Assembly (NCBI GenBank): GCA_964371715.1 | Contig: CAYJNO010000062.1 | Span: 1 to 5,838 of the forward strand | Origin: CAYJNO01 sp964371715 | Lineage (GTDB): Bacteria; Bacillota_I; Bacilli_A; Erysipelotrichales; Erysipelotrichaceae | Reading direction: 5' to 3' | Length of the DNA: 5,838 nt | Notes under the pieces: model-generated | What the model was told of the DNA's origin: nothing | The model's database searches: none | Seen by the model: only the letters and a program-made list of their open reading frames with translations | Part shown: in pieces, positions 1 through 5,838 of the stretch | How positions within the stretch are numbered: the stretch's first letter is position 1 | Layout of the letters: each line of letters begins with the position of its first letter | Made by a program: the position numbers and the translations under genes

Positions 1-1
1 C

Positions 2-9
2 TTTTTTTT
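2..9. promoter_or_regulatory. T-tract in the leader, possible tail of an upstream intrinsic terminator
   Basis: Eight consecutive T residues lie about 30 bases upstream of the first gene. A T-run of this kind commonly ends an intrinsic terminator, either of a preceding gene or of a regulated leader, but any stem would lie outside the window, so this is inference. Immediately downstream, TAAAAT at 11-16 resembles a -10 box. Its -35 partner would also fall outside the window, so no promoter can be claimed. Confidence 0.25.
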
Positions 10-39
10 GTAAAATATAGATATAGAAAAGAGGGACAT

Positions 40-1290
40 ATGAAATTTCAAGAAAAGTTAATGAAAGTATTAATGCCTATTGCTAACAAAATTGAAAATC
101 AAAACCATCTACAAGCAATTAAAAATGGTATGATTTCAATCATTCCAATCATTGTAGTTGGATCATTTTGTTTATTACCATTAGGTATAATGAATCTATT
201 AGGGGAAGGACCAATACATGCATTTATTCTATCTAATTTAGGAATATTAACATATGCTGTAGGATTTACTTCTGATTTATTATCTCTTTATGCAGTATAT
301 TTTATTGCTAAAAACTTGAGTGAAAAATATGAGTTAAAAGGTAGCCAACCTGCCATTACTGCATTAGTATTTCATTTAATTGTAAGTGGCACTTTAGCTG
401 ATGGACAATTAAGTGTTGCATATCTTGGTGCATCTGGATTATTTACAGCTATAATTTCAGCAATATTAGTAGTAGAAGTTTATAGACTATGTTTTAGTAA
501 AAATATTTATATTAAATTACCAAGTAGTGTTCCACCAATGGTACAAGATAGCTTTGCATCATTAGTTCCATTATTTATAAATGTAATTATTGGGGTTGCA
601 ATTGCTAATATATCGTTAAATGTAACAGGACATGTATTCCCACAAGCAGTAATGAATATCTTGGCACCAGCAATATCTACAATGGATACATTACCGGCAT
701 TATTATTAGTAATATTCTTTACACAATTATTATGGTTCTTTGGGCTACATGGTCCCTCAATTACATCGGCAGTATGGGCACCATTTGCTATAGCCTATGG
801 GGCAGCAAACATTGAAGCGGTTGCTGCTGGAACAGAAGTAATGCACATATTTACATTCGGATTCTACTATGCTATTCTTCAAGTAACTGGTTCAGGTCTA
901 ACATTAGGATTAAATATTTTAATGGCAAGATCAAAAGCTAAAAGTATAAATTCTGTAGGTAAAGTTGCAATTATCCCATCAATTTTTGGGATTAATGAAC
1001 CTTTAATTTTTGGAGCTCCAATCTTATTTAATCCATTCTTCTTTGTACCATTTGTTTTTGGACCATTAATTTGTACAACAATAGCATTCTTAAGTATGGA
1101 TTTAGGAATAGTTGGAAAACCAATTGCTGAAGCTCCTGGTTTCTTACCTCCAGGTCTTGGTGCTTTCTTAATGACATTAGATTATAAAGCAGTAATATTA
1201 GTTCTTGTTTTATTAGTGTTAATGACTTTAATCTACTATCCATTCTTTAAAGCATATGAAGCAGAAGAATTAAAAAAGGAAATTAACTAA
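40..1290 (+). CDS. PTS system EIIC membrane permease, Lac/cellobiose (CelB/ChbC) family
   Basis: This is the integral membrane subunit that carries a sugar across the cytoplasmic membrane while EIIB phosphorylates it. At 416 residues it has about the normal family length. Hydrophobic stretches around residues 31-53, 70-92, 103-120, 127-151, 172-195, 218-235, 280-296, 330-353 and 383-403 fit the roughly ten-helix PTS_EIIC fold. Family landmarks are visible: LPSSVPPMVQDSFASLVP (about 160-177), WFFGLHG with His237, and GINEPLIFG with Glu320. The His and Glu match the conserved active-site pair known from the ChbC structure. The start is supported by GAGGG at 31-35, five bases before ATG. It is first in the operon, separated from its EIIB and EIIA partners by the regulator and hydrolase genes. 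Related proteins are called CelB. The substrate is uncertain: the family suggests cellobiose, chitobiose or lactose, but the neighbouring hydrolase suggests an alpha-glucoside. Confidence 0.95.
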   Translation: MKFQEKLMKVLMPIANKIENQNHLQAIKNGMISIIPIIVVGSFCLLPLGIMNLLGEGPIHAFILSNLGILTYAVGFTSDLLSLYAVYFIAKNLSEKYELKGSQPAITALVFHLIVSGTLADGQLSVAYLGASGLFTAIISAILVVEVYRLCFSKNIYIKLPSSVPPMVQDSFASLVPLFINVIIGVAIANISLNVTGHVFPQAVMNILAPAISTMDTLPALLLVIFFTQLLWFFGLHGPSITSAVWAPFAIAYGAANIEAVAAGTEVMHIFTFGFYYAILQVTGSGLTLGLNILMARSKAKSINSVGKVAIIPSIFGINEPLIFGAPILFNPFFFVPFVFGPLICTTIAFLSMDLGIVGKPIAEAPGFLPPGLGAFLMTLDYKAVILVLVLLVLMTLIYYPFFKAYEAEELKKEIN

Positions 1291-1300
1291 AGGGGAAAAT

Positions 1301-3166
1301 ATGTATACTAGAAGACAAGCAAATATATTAAAAATTTTGATTAATAATCCAAATGGCATTTTTTCAAAAGACTTAGCAATTAATATAGGAGTGTCTTCTA
1401 GAACCATTAGAAAAGAAATTAGTGAAATAAATAAAAATGATAATGTAATTACATCTAAATCTAATACTGGTTATACAATAGAAAAAAGTAAAATAGATGA
1501 TATAAAGAAAGCTATAGCAATAACTAGTAATGATTTAGATGAGTTACAGTTTAGGAAATTCGAGTTATTAGGAACAATAATTTTTAATGATAATTCTACA
1601 TTAGAATGTTTGTCAGATGCTTTAGATCTATCAATACAAACAACAAAGAAAGAGATTACATTATTAAAAAAATATATTAGTAATTATACAACTACTGAGA
1701 TGTTTACTATAGTAAGTAATAAAGTTGTAGTCAATAAAAATGAAGATGCAATAAGAACATTGATATTCAATATAATAAAACATCTTTTAGAAGTAGAAAA
1801 TGATATTGATAATTATATTGAACTATTAACTAATGGCAACATTAATCTTGAAAATATTGATAATTTATTTATGGAAATAGAAGATATTTGTGATACAGAA
1901 GGTTTATTACAAGTAGATTTAATACTGTTTACTTATTGCACATATTTTTCAATAATAAGAAATAAGTTTAATAAACAATTAGAAAAAAAACATCATAAAA
2001 TAAAGCATTTTAAGTTATTAGAACTGTTAAATGCAAATAACTTAAATGAAAATGATATTGAAAAGTTAGATTGTTTATATGATACCTTTTTAAATAAGTA
2101 TTCATCATCTATTGATGATTTTACAAGAATAGTATTAGCGGAATATATAGAAGCAGTATTTGAGAAATATAGTATCGATATTACGAGTAATGAAAAGGTA
2201 AATGAATCATTATTAATACATTTAGAGTACTTATTAAGAAGAGTAGAATCTAACTATGAAAATAGAAATCCATTAAAAAAAGAAGTTAAATTAAGATATC
2301 CTTATTCGTATGAAATTGCGATGCTTTTAGTTCCGATAATATATAAATATAAAAACAAATATTTATTAGATGATGAAGTATCATTTATTGCCATTTATAT
2401 CGAAAATTATATTAATATCTACAATCAAAAAATTAAAGCAATTTTTGTGTCAAATAGAAAATCAATTCTTGATACTAAGATACTGATGTGGGTAGATAAA
2501 TACTTTCATAACCATGTCGAAGTTATTGATGTAATAGAAGAGAGTTTAATTGATGAATATGAAATGGACAATGTTGATTTAGTGCTATCAAAATCAGATA
2601 AGCTAGTAGTTTTAAATAAAGATATACATATCTTTACTGATATGCCAAACATCAATGATTCAATAAAACTAAATAAAATAATTAAATCAATAAACTATCA
2701 TAAGAAGATAAAAAATGTACTACATAATTTTATAAAGCTAGAAGATTTATATATTGTGGAAAGTACTAAATTTAGTGAAATAATGCATAGTGTAAGTGAA
2801 GATTTAAAACAAGAAGAAGTAATAGAGTCAGTAAGTGAATTTGTAAATGATATTGTGGAAAGAGAGAAGGTCTATCCCACAAATGTCGATAATAGAGTGT
2901 TAGTACCACATCCATTATTTACCTTTACAAATAAAACAAAAGTAAAAGTAATCTTATGTAAAGAAGGATTAAGTGATAAAAAAGAAGTAAAAATTATGTT
3001 TTTATTAGCACTAAAAGATAAATTAAATGTAAATTTAAATCTATTATTTAACTACCTTAAAGTAATGCTGAAAGAAGAAGTATATTTAGATTCAATTATT
3101 GAATCCAAAGATATTAATGAATTATATTTTAATATCTTTGACTTTAGTAAATTTAATACAAAATAA
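1301..3166 (+). CDS. PRD-containing transcription regulator (LicR/MtlR-like, HTH-PRD-EIIB-EIIA) with degenerate phosphosites
   Basis: This is a cytoplasmic regulator expected to sense PTS phosphorylation and control the operon. Its 621 residues match the usual LicR/MtlR length. Domains in order: an N-terminal HTH_11 (about 4-55, with VSSRTIRKEI as recognition region); a second, Mga-like HTH (about 80-140); PRD1 (about 175-290); PRD2 (about 300-375); a GatB-like EIIB domain (about 377-445); and a fructose/mannitol-type EIIA domain (about 480-617). Of the usual phosphorylatable residues, PRD2 His307 (in LLIHLEYLLRR) and EIIA His537 (in VLVPHPL) remain. The other PRD positions align with Phe210, Tyr282 and Tyr366, and the EIIB Cys position reads Ser384. 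The start follows AGGGG at 1291-1295, 10 bases after the EIIC stop. The gene is rich in Asn, Lys and Ile and looks more A+T-rich than its neighbours. It has HTH domains and no RNA-binding CAT domain, so DNA-binding activation is more likely than antitermination. Confidence 0.88.
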   Translation: MYTRRQANILKILINNPNGIFSKDLAINIGVSSRTIRKEISEINKNDNVITSKSNTGYTIEKSKIDDIKKAIAITSNDLDELQFRKFELLGTIIFNDNSTLECLSDALDLSIQTTKKEITLLKKYISNYTTTEMFTIVSNKVVVNKNEDAIRTLIFNIIKHLLEVENDIDNYIELLTNGNINLENIDNLFMEIEDICDTEGLLQVDLILFTYCTYFSIIRNKFNKQLEKKHHKIKHFKLLELLNANNLNENDIEKLDCLYDTFLNKYSSSIDDFTRIVLAEYIEAVFEKYSIDITSNEKVNESLLIHLEYLLRRVESNYENRNPLKKEVKLRYPYSYEIAMLLVPIIYKYKNKYLLDDEVSFIAIYIENYINIYNQKIKAIFVSNRKSILDTKILMWVDKYFHNHVEVIDVIEESLIDEYEMDNVDLVLSKSDKLVVLNKDIHIFTDMPNINDSIKLNKIIKSINYHKKIKNVLHNFIKLEDLYIVESTKFSEIMHSVSEDLKQEEVIESVSEFVNDIVEREKVYPTNVDNRVLVPHPLFTFTNKTKVKVILCKEGLSDKKEVKIMFLLALKDKLNVNLNLLFNYLKVMLKEEVYLDSIIESKDINELYFNIFDFSKFNTK

Positions 3167-3172
3167 GATTGT

Positions 3173-3208
3173 AACAATAAAATCAAACCTCGGTATCAAT
3201 TTATTGTT
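3173..3208. repeat. Perfect 9-bp inverted repeat in the gap before the glucosidase gene
   Basis: AACAATAAA at 3173-3181 and TTTATTGTT at 3200-3208 are exact reverse complements separated by 18 bases. The 5' arm overlaps a smaller near-palindrome, ATTGT-A-ACAAT, at 3168-3178. The repeat fills most of the 56-base gap between the regulator and the glucosidase. No T-run follows the second arm, so it is not a standard terminator. An operator or a weak RNA structure in the ribosome-binding region of the next gene is possible. In DNA this A+T-rich, a 9-bp repeat could also arise by chance. Confidence 0.45.
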
Positions 3209-3213
3209 TAGAA

Positions 3214-3218
3214 AGAGG
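3214..3218 (+). promoter_or_regulatory. Ribosome binding site upstream of two adjacent ATG codons
   Basis: AGAGG lies 4 bases before ATG at 3223 and 7 bases before ATG at 3226. The other genes here show spacings of 5 to 8 bases, so the second ATG (protein starting MKKYS) may be the real start. The difference is one methionine and does not affect function. Confidence 0.6.
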
Positions 3219-3222
3219 AAAA

Positions 3223-4557
3223 ATGATGAAAAAGTATTCAATTGTAATTGCAGGTGGAGGGTCGACATATACTCCAGAAATAATAGTTATGTTATTAGCT
3301 AATTTAGACCGTTTCCCATTAAAAAGTATTAAGTTATATGATAATGATGAAGAAAGACAAAACAAGGTTGCAAAAGCGTGTGAAATCTTAATTAAAGAGA
3401 AAGATTCGACTATTGAATATTTGGCAACTACAGATCCAAGTATTGCATACGCTGATGTTGATTTTTGTTTAGCTCATATTAGAGTTGGACAATTACCTAT
3501 GCGAATTCAAGATGAGATAATTCCATTAAAATATGGAGTGGTTGGACAAGAAACATGTGGACCTGGTGGTATTGCTTATGCAATGAGATCCATAACAGGG
3601 ATGCTTGAGAATATAGATTATATGGAGAAATATTCTCCAAATTGTTGGATGTTGAACTATTCAAATCCAGCAAGTATTATCGCAGAAGCAACAAGAAGAT
3701 TAAGACCGAATTCAAAAGTAATAAATATCTGTGATATGCCTATTGGTTTAGAACATAATATAGCGAAAATATTAGGGTTTAATAATCGTAAAGAAATGAT
3801 TATTAGATATTTTGGATTAAATCACTTTGGATGGTGGACGTCAATTAAGGATAAAGATGGAAATGAATATATTGAAAAATTGATAGAACATGCAAGAGAC
3901 TATGGTTTAGCAACTAAAGATACTTATGGTAAAAAAGTCGATGGTGATAACTATTGGCATGAAACAGGATGTAGAGTAAAAGACTTAATGCCAGTTAATG
4001 ATAATACATTCCCATCAAGTTATTTACAATATTATTTGCTATCTGATGAAATGGTAGAGCATGATGATATTGACTATACTCGTGGAAGATATGTAATAGA
4101 CCATCGTGAAAAAACTGTATTTGATGAGTGTGCAAGAATTGCTAAAGAGAATACAGCAGTTGGTACAAGCCTACATATAGGAATACATGCTGAATTTATT
4201 GTTGATTTAGCTGTTGCTTTAACGAATAGTACATATGAGAGAATGTTATTAATTGTCGAGAATAAAGGGGCTATTAGTAATTTTAGTGATGATGCTATGG
4301 TTGAAGTACCATGTTTAGTATCAAAGGATGGATATGAAAGATTAGCAGTAGGAGAAATTCCGACATTCCAAAAAGGAATGATGGAACAACAAGTTGCTGT
4401 AGAAAAATTAGTAGTAGAAGCATATATTGAAGAAAGTTATATGAAACTATTACAAGCAATAACATTATCTAGTACAGTACCAAGTATTAGAGTGGCAAAA
4501 CAAATATTAGATGAACTAATCGTGGCAAATAAGGATTATTGGCCAATATTAAAATAA
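3223..4557 (+). CDS. glvA: GH4 6-phospho-alpha-glucosidase (GlvA/MalA-like), NAD+ and Mn2+ dependent
   Basis: This cytoplasmic enzyme hydrolyses a 6-phosphorylated disaccharide made by the PTS, giving glucose-6-phosphate plus a sugar. GH4 enzymes use NAD+ and a divalent metal in an oxidation-elimination mechanism. Its 444 residues match GlvA (about 441), and long stretches agree with what I recall of Bacillus GlvA. Visible motifs: an N-terminal Rossmann NAD site (IVIAGGGST, 8-15), KLYDND (37-42), AHIRVG with Arg87, GVVGQETCGPGG (105-116), NYSNPA (145-150), ICDMP (Cys170, Asp171), GLNHFGWW with His201, and YLQYY from Tyr267. Cys170 and His201 correspond to the metal ligands of GlvA, Asp171 to its proposed acid and Tyr267 to its proposed base. 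CDMP is the known signature of the alpha-specific branch; beta-specific CelF-type enzymes carry CNVP. The start may be 3223 or 3226. The family call is very secure; alpha-specificity is inferred from signature and overall resemblance. Confidence 0.93.
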   Translation: MMKKYSIVIAGGGSTYTPEIIVMLLANLDRFPLKSIKLYDNDEERQNKVAKACEILIKEKDSTIEYLATTDPSIAYADVDFCLAHIRVGQLPMRIQDEIIPLKYGVVGQETCGPGGIAYAMRSITGMLENIDYMEKYSPNCWMLNYSNPASIIAEATRRLRPNSKVINICDMPIGLEHNIAKILGFNNRKEMIIRYFGLNHFGWWTSIKDKDGNEYIEKLIEHARDYGLATKDTYGKKVDGDNYWHETGCRVKDLMPVNDNTFPSSYLQYYLLSDEMVEHDDIDYTRGRYVIDHREKTVFDECARIAKENTAVGTSLHIGIHAEFIVDLAVALTNSTYERMLLIVENKGAISNFSDDAMVEVPCLVSKDGYERLAVGEIPTFQKGMMEQQVAVEKLVVEAYIEESYMKLLQAITLSSTVPSIRVAKQILDELIVANKDYWPILK

Positions 4558-4572
4558 AAAGGAGTTTTCAAA

Positions 4573-4866
4573 ATGAAAATATTATTATGTTGTAATGCAG
4601 GAATGTCAAGTTCTATATTAGTGAAAAAAATTAAAGAAGCAGGAGCATCTTTAAATGAAGAAATAGTAGTAGAAGCAGTATCAAGCTCATCAATCGGTAA
4701 TGAAGTTGGAAAATGGGATGTATGTCTAGTTGGTCCACAATTAATATATGCTGTGGATTCAATTAAAAAGCAATTAAATATTCCAGTAACTTCTATTGAA
4801 CCAAGAGTTTATGCGATGGCAGATGGATTAGCAACTATTAATATTGCAAAGGATTTACTTAAGTAA
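4573..4866 (+). CDS. PTS EIIB component, Lac/cellobiose (CelA) family
   Basis: This small cytoplasmic phosphocarrier takes the phosphoryl group from EIIA and passes it to the sugar bound in EIIC. It has 97 residues, close to the usual length of about 100. The N-terminal strand and active-site loop, LLCCNAGMSSS (4-14), carry the phosphocysteine at Cys7, judged by its spacing to GMS as in E. coli IIBcel. Cys6 is an adjacent second cysteine. The remainder alternates hydrophobic strands (CLVGPQLIYA, 51-60) with charged helices, as expected for PTS_IIB. GGAG at 4561-4564 sits 8 bases before ATG, and 15 bases separate it from the glucosidase stop, consistent with one transcript. It partners with the EIIA gene just downstream and the EIIC at the start of the operon. 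Confidence 0.95.
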   Translation: MKILLCCNAGMSSSILVKKIKEAGASLNEEIVVEAVSSSSIGNEVGKWDVCLVGPQLIYAVDSIKKQLNIPVTSIEPRVYAMADGLATINIAKDLLK

Positions 4867-4872
4867 TTAGTT

Positions 4873-5196
4873 ATGGAAAAAATAGAAAACTTAAGTAATA
4901 TCGCAATGAATGTAATAACATATGCAGGACTTGCAAAATCTAATTATATTCAAGCGTTAAGAGCTTATAAAAATAAAGATATAGAAACATACGATAAATT
5001 AATGAAAGAAGCTGATGAATCATTATCAACAGCGCATAAAGCACACCATGAAGCTATAACACTAGAAATGTCAACAGGCGATGCTCAAATATCATTGTTA
5101 TTAGCACATGCAGAAGATCAATTTATGAGTTGTGAAACTATTAAATTATTAATAGTAGAATTTATAGAATTATTTAACGAAATAAGGGAGAAATAA
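4873..5196 (+). CDS. PTS EIIA component, Lac family (LacF/CelC type)
   Basis: This soluble, normally trimeric helical phosphocarrier receives phosphate from HPr and donates it to EIIB. Its 107 residues match the PTS_IIA Lac family (about 105). The core motif SLLLAHAEDQFMSCE (74-88) carries the phosphohistidine His79, and Asp82 aligns with the metal-binding Asp of lactococcal EIIA-Lac. The His that often follows this Asp (HAQDHLM) is Gln83 here. An STAHKAHHEAI segment (52-62) matches the conserved second helix. No Shine-Dalgarno sequence is seen at a useful distance: the nearest, AAAGGA at 4848-4853, is 19 bases upstream inside the EIIB gene. Translation probably depends on reinitiation from the EIIB stop six bases away. 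The start is supported by the match to the family N-terminus. Confidence 0.94.
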   Translation: MEKIENLSNIAMNVITYAGLAKSNYIQALRAYKNKDIETYDKLMKEADESLSTAHKAHHEAITLEMSTGDAQISLLLAHAEDQFMSCETIKLLIVEFIELFNEIREK

Positions 5197-5198
5197 AT

Positions 5199-5795
5199 AT
5201 GTATAACATATGGTCAGAATTAAAAACTAAAAATGGCTTTGCAGCAGATGAAGTAATTTCAACATTTCAAAAAACAGTAAGAAGAAATATGCCAGAAGAA
5301 GCATCAAAACTTGCTTATGAATTATATACAACAAGTCCTATCCTATTAGATAAATTATGGAGAAGATTAATGGCAATTTCTGTTGAAGATATTGGTTTTG
5401 GTAATCTTGATGCAGCTGGTCAAATTAATCACTTAAATCAAATGAGAAAAAATTATCCTTACGATGATGTTGATCAACCAATATTCTTTATTCATGCAAT
5501 TAGAATTTTATGTGCAAGTACTAAAGATCGTTCAAGTGACTTTTTGAAAAACATTGTAATTAAAGGTGCTGCACAAGGTGAACTTTGTGAAATTTTAGAT
5601 GTTGGGTTAGATAAACATACAAAAAGAGGTATGGAAATGGGAAGAGGTTCAAAACATTTCTTTGAAGAAGGAACATTAGTTATACCACAAATGGAGGCAG
5701 ATAATGATTATCGTGAAAGGTATGGTAAAATTCTAGATGAATATAACCCAGAAAATAACTTACCAGATGCCTTTAAATATGGTGGACAATATTAA
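5199..5795 (+). CDS. Stand-alone RarA/MgsA C-terminal-like protein without an AAA+ ATPase domain
   Basis: This 198-residue soluble protein resembles the region downstream of the ATPase core in RarA/MgsA (replication-associated recombination ATPase; AAA_assoc_2 plus MgsA_C). The helical stretch DEVISTFQKTVRRNMPEEA (17-35), followed by LWRRLMAISVEDIGFGN (53-69), parallels the RarA pattern ISAFHKSIRGSDPDAA...ARRLVRMASEDIGLA. A later motif, DKHTKRGMEMGRGSKHFFEEG (138-158), corresponds to the RarA C-terminal region. No Walker A or Walker B motif is present, and no signal peptide or membrane helix is seen. The assignment is from remembered family patterns, not a search. Its start has AAGGGAG at 5184-5190, 8 bases upstream, and only two bases separate it from the EIIA stop, so it is co-transcribed with the PTS genes. 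It is complete, ending just before the terminator. Function is unknown; a DNA- or partner-binding accessory role is possible, and a direct role in sugar use is not indicated by sequence. Confidence 0.72.
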   Translation: MYNIWSELKTKNGFAADEVISTFQKTVRRNMPEEASKLAYELYTTSPILLDKLWRRLMAISVEDIGFGNLDAAGQINHLNQMRKNYPYDDVDQPIFFIHAIRILCASTKDRSSDFLKNIVIKGAAQGELCEILDVGLDKHTKRGMEMGRGSKHFFEEGTLVIPQMEADNDYRERYGKILDEYNPENNLPDAFKYGGQY

Positions 5796-5805
5796 ATGAA
5801 AAAAT

Positions 5806-5835
5806 GATCATACTTTAAAAAAGTATGATTTTTTT
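5806..5835 (+). terminator. Intrinsic terminator closing the operon
   Basis: A perfect 10-bp stem, ATCATACTTT (5807-5816) with AAAGTATGAT (5820-5829), encloses a 3-base loop and can be extended by a G-T pair (5806/5830). A run of seven T residues spans 5829-5835. It lies 11 bases after the last stop codon, which supports this as the end of the transcription unit. Six A residues upstream (5799-5804) would act as the T-tract on the opposite strand, so the element may also stop a convergent transcript from the right. Confidence 0.92.
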
Positions 5836-5838
5836 ATG

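Noticed and set aside
1028..1243. Minus-strand open frame of 71 codons within the EIIC gene
   Set aside because: It is antisense to the conserved NEP-containing region of EIIC, has no recognisable domain, and is Leu/Gln-rich as expected from reading the opposite strand of a membrane protein gene.
3167..3189. A genuine BglG/LicT-type antiterminator (RAT)
   Set aside because: It is too short, the GCAGGC-like core is missing, no overlapping terminator with a T-run follows, and the regulator here has DNA-binding HTH domains instead of a CAT RNA-binding domain.
3169..3199. Internal promoter with TTGTAA (3169-3174) and TATCAA (3194-3199)
   Set aside because: Each hexamer matches only four of six consensus positions and the spacing is 19 bases; matches of this quality are common by chance in A+T-rich DNA.
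3099..3302. Plus-strand open frame of 67 codons bridging the end of the regulator and the start of the glucosidase
   Set aside because: It overlaps two well-supported genes in another frame and has no recognisable domain.
5836..5838. ATG at the right edge as the start of a further gene
   Set aside because: It directly follows the terminator T-run with no ribosome binding site, and no coding sequence is available to judge it.
1..5838. CRISPR arrays, tRNA/rRNA genes, insertion sequences or frameshifted genes
   Set aside because: No regularly spaced direct repeats, no tRNA- or rRNA-like segments and no transposase motifs were seen; all six genes are intact with family-typical lengths where a family length is known.

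Overview
The window is A+T-rich DNA carrying six closely packed genes, all on the + strand. Every gene ends in TAA, and most start codons have an AGAGG- or GGAG-type ribosome binding site. The protein families (Lac-family PTS, PRD regulator, GH4 phospho-glycosidase) and the base composition suggest a low-GC Firmicute, for example a clostridial or Erysipelotrichia-like gut or anaerobic bacterium. TGG encodes Trp and the genes read through in the standard code. The species cannot be fixed from this window.

Layout: 1-39 is a short leader that starts with a T-tract. 40-1290 is a Lac/cellobiose-family PTS membrane permease (EIIC). 1301-3166 is a multidomain PRD transcription regulator of the LicR/MtlR type with degenerate phosphorylation sites. 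3167-3222 is the only notable internal gap and holds a perfect 9-bp inverted repeat. 3223-4557 is a GH4 NAD+/Mn2+-dependent 6-phospho-glucosidase that closely resembles GlvA/MalA, the 6-phospho-alpha-glucosidase. 4573-4866 is PTS EIIB, 4873-5196 is PTS EIIA, and 5199-5795 is a 198-residue protein that looks like the C-terminal part of the RarA/MgsA AAA+ ATPase without the ATPase. A strong intrinsic terminator at 5806-5835 closes the unit.

How the genes work together: EIIA, EIIB and EIIC import a disaccharide and phosphorylate it. The GH4 enzyme splits the resulting 6-phospho-disaccharide into glucose-6-phosphate and a second sugar. The regulator probably senses the PTS phosphorylation state and controls the operon. 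The GH4 signature (CDMP) points to an alpha-glucoside, while the transporter belongs to the family best known for beta-glucosides and lactose, so the substrate is a real open question.

The most unusual element is the last gene. A free-standing RarA/MgsA C-terminal-like protein, with no nucleotide-binding motifs, appears to be co-transcribed with a sugar-uptake operon. Its role there cannot be deduced from sequence.
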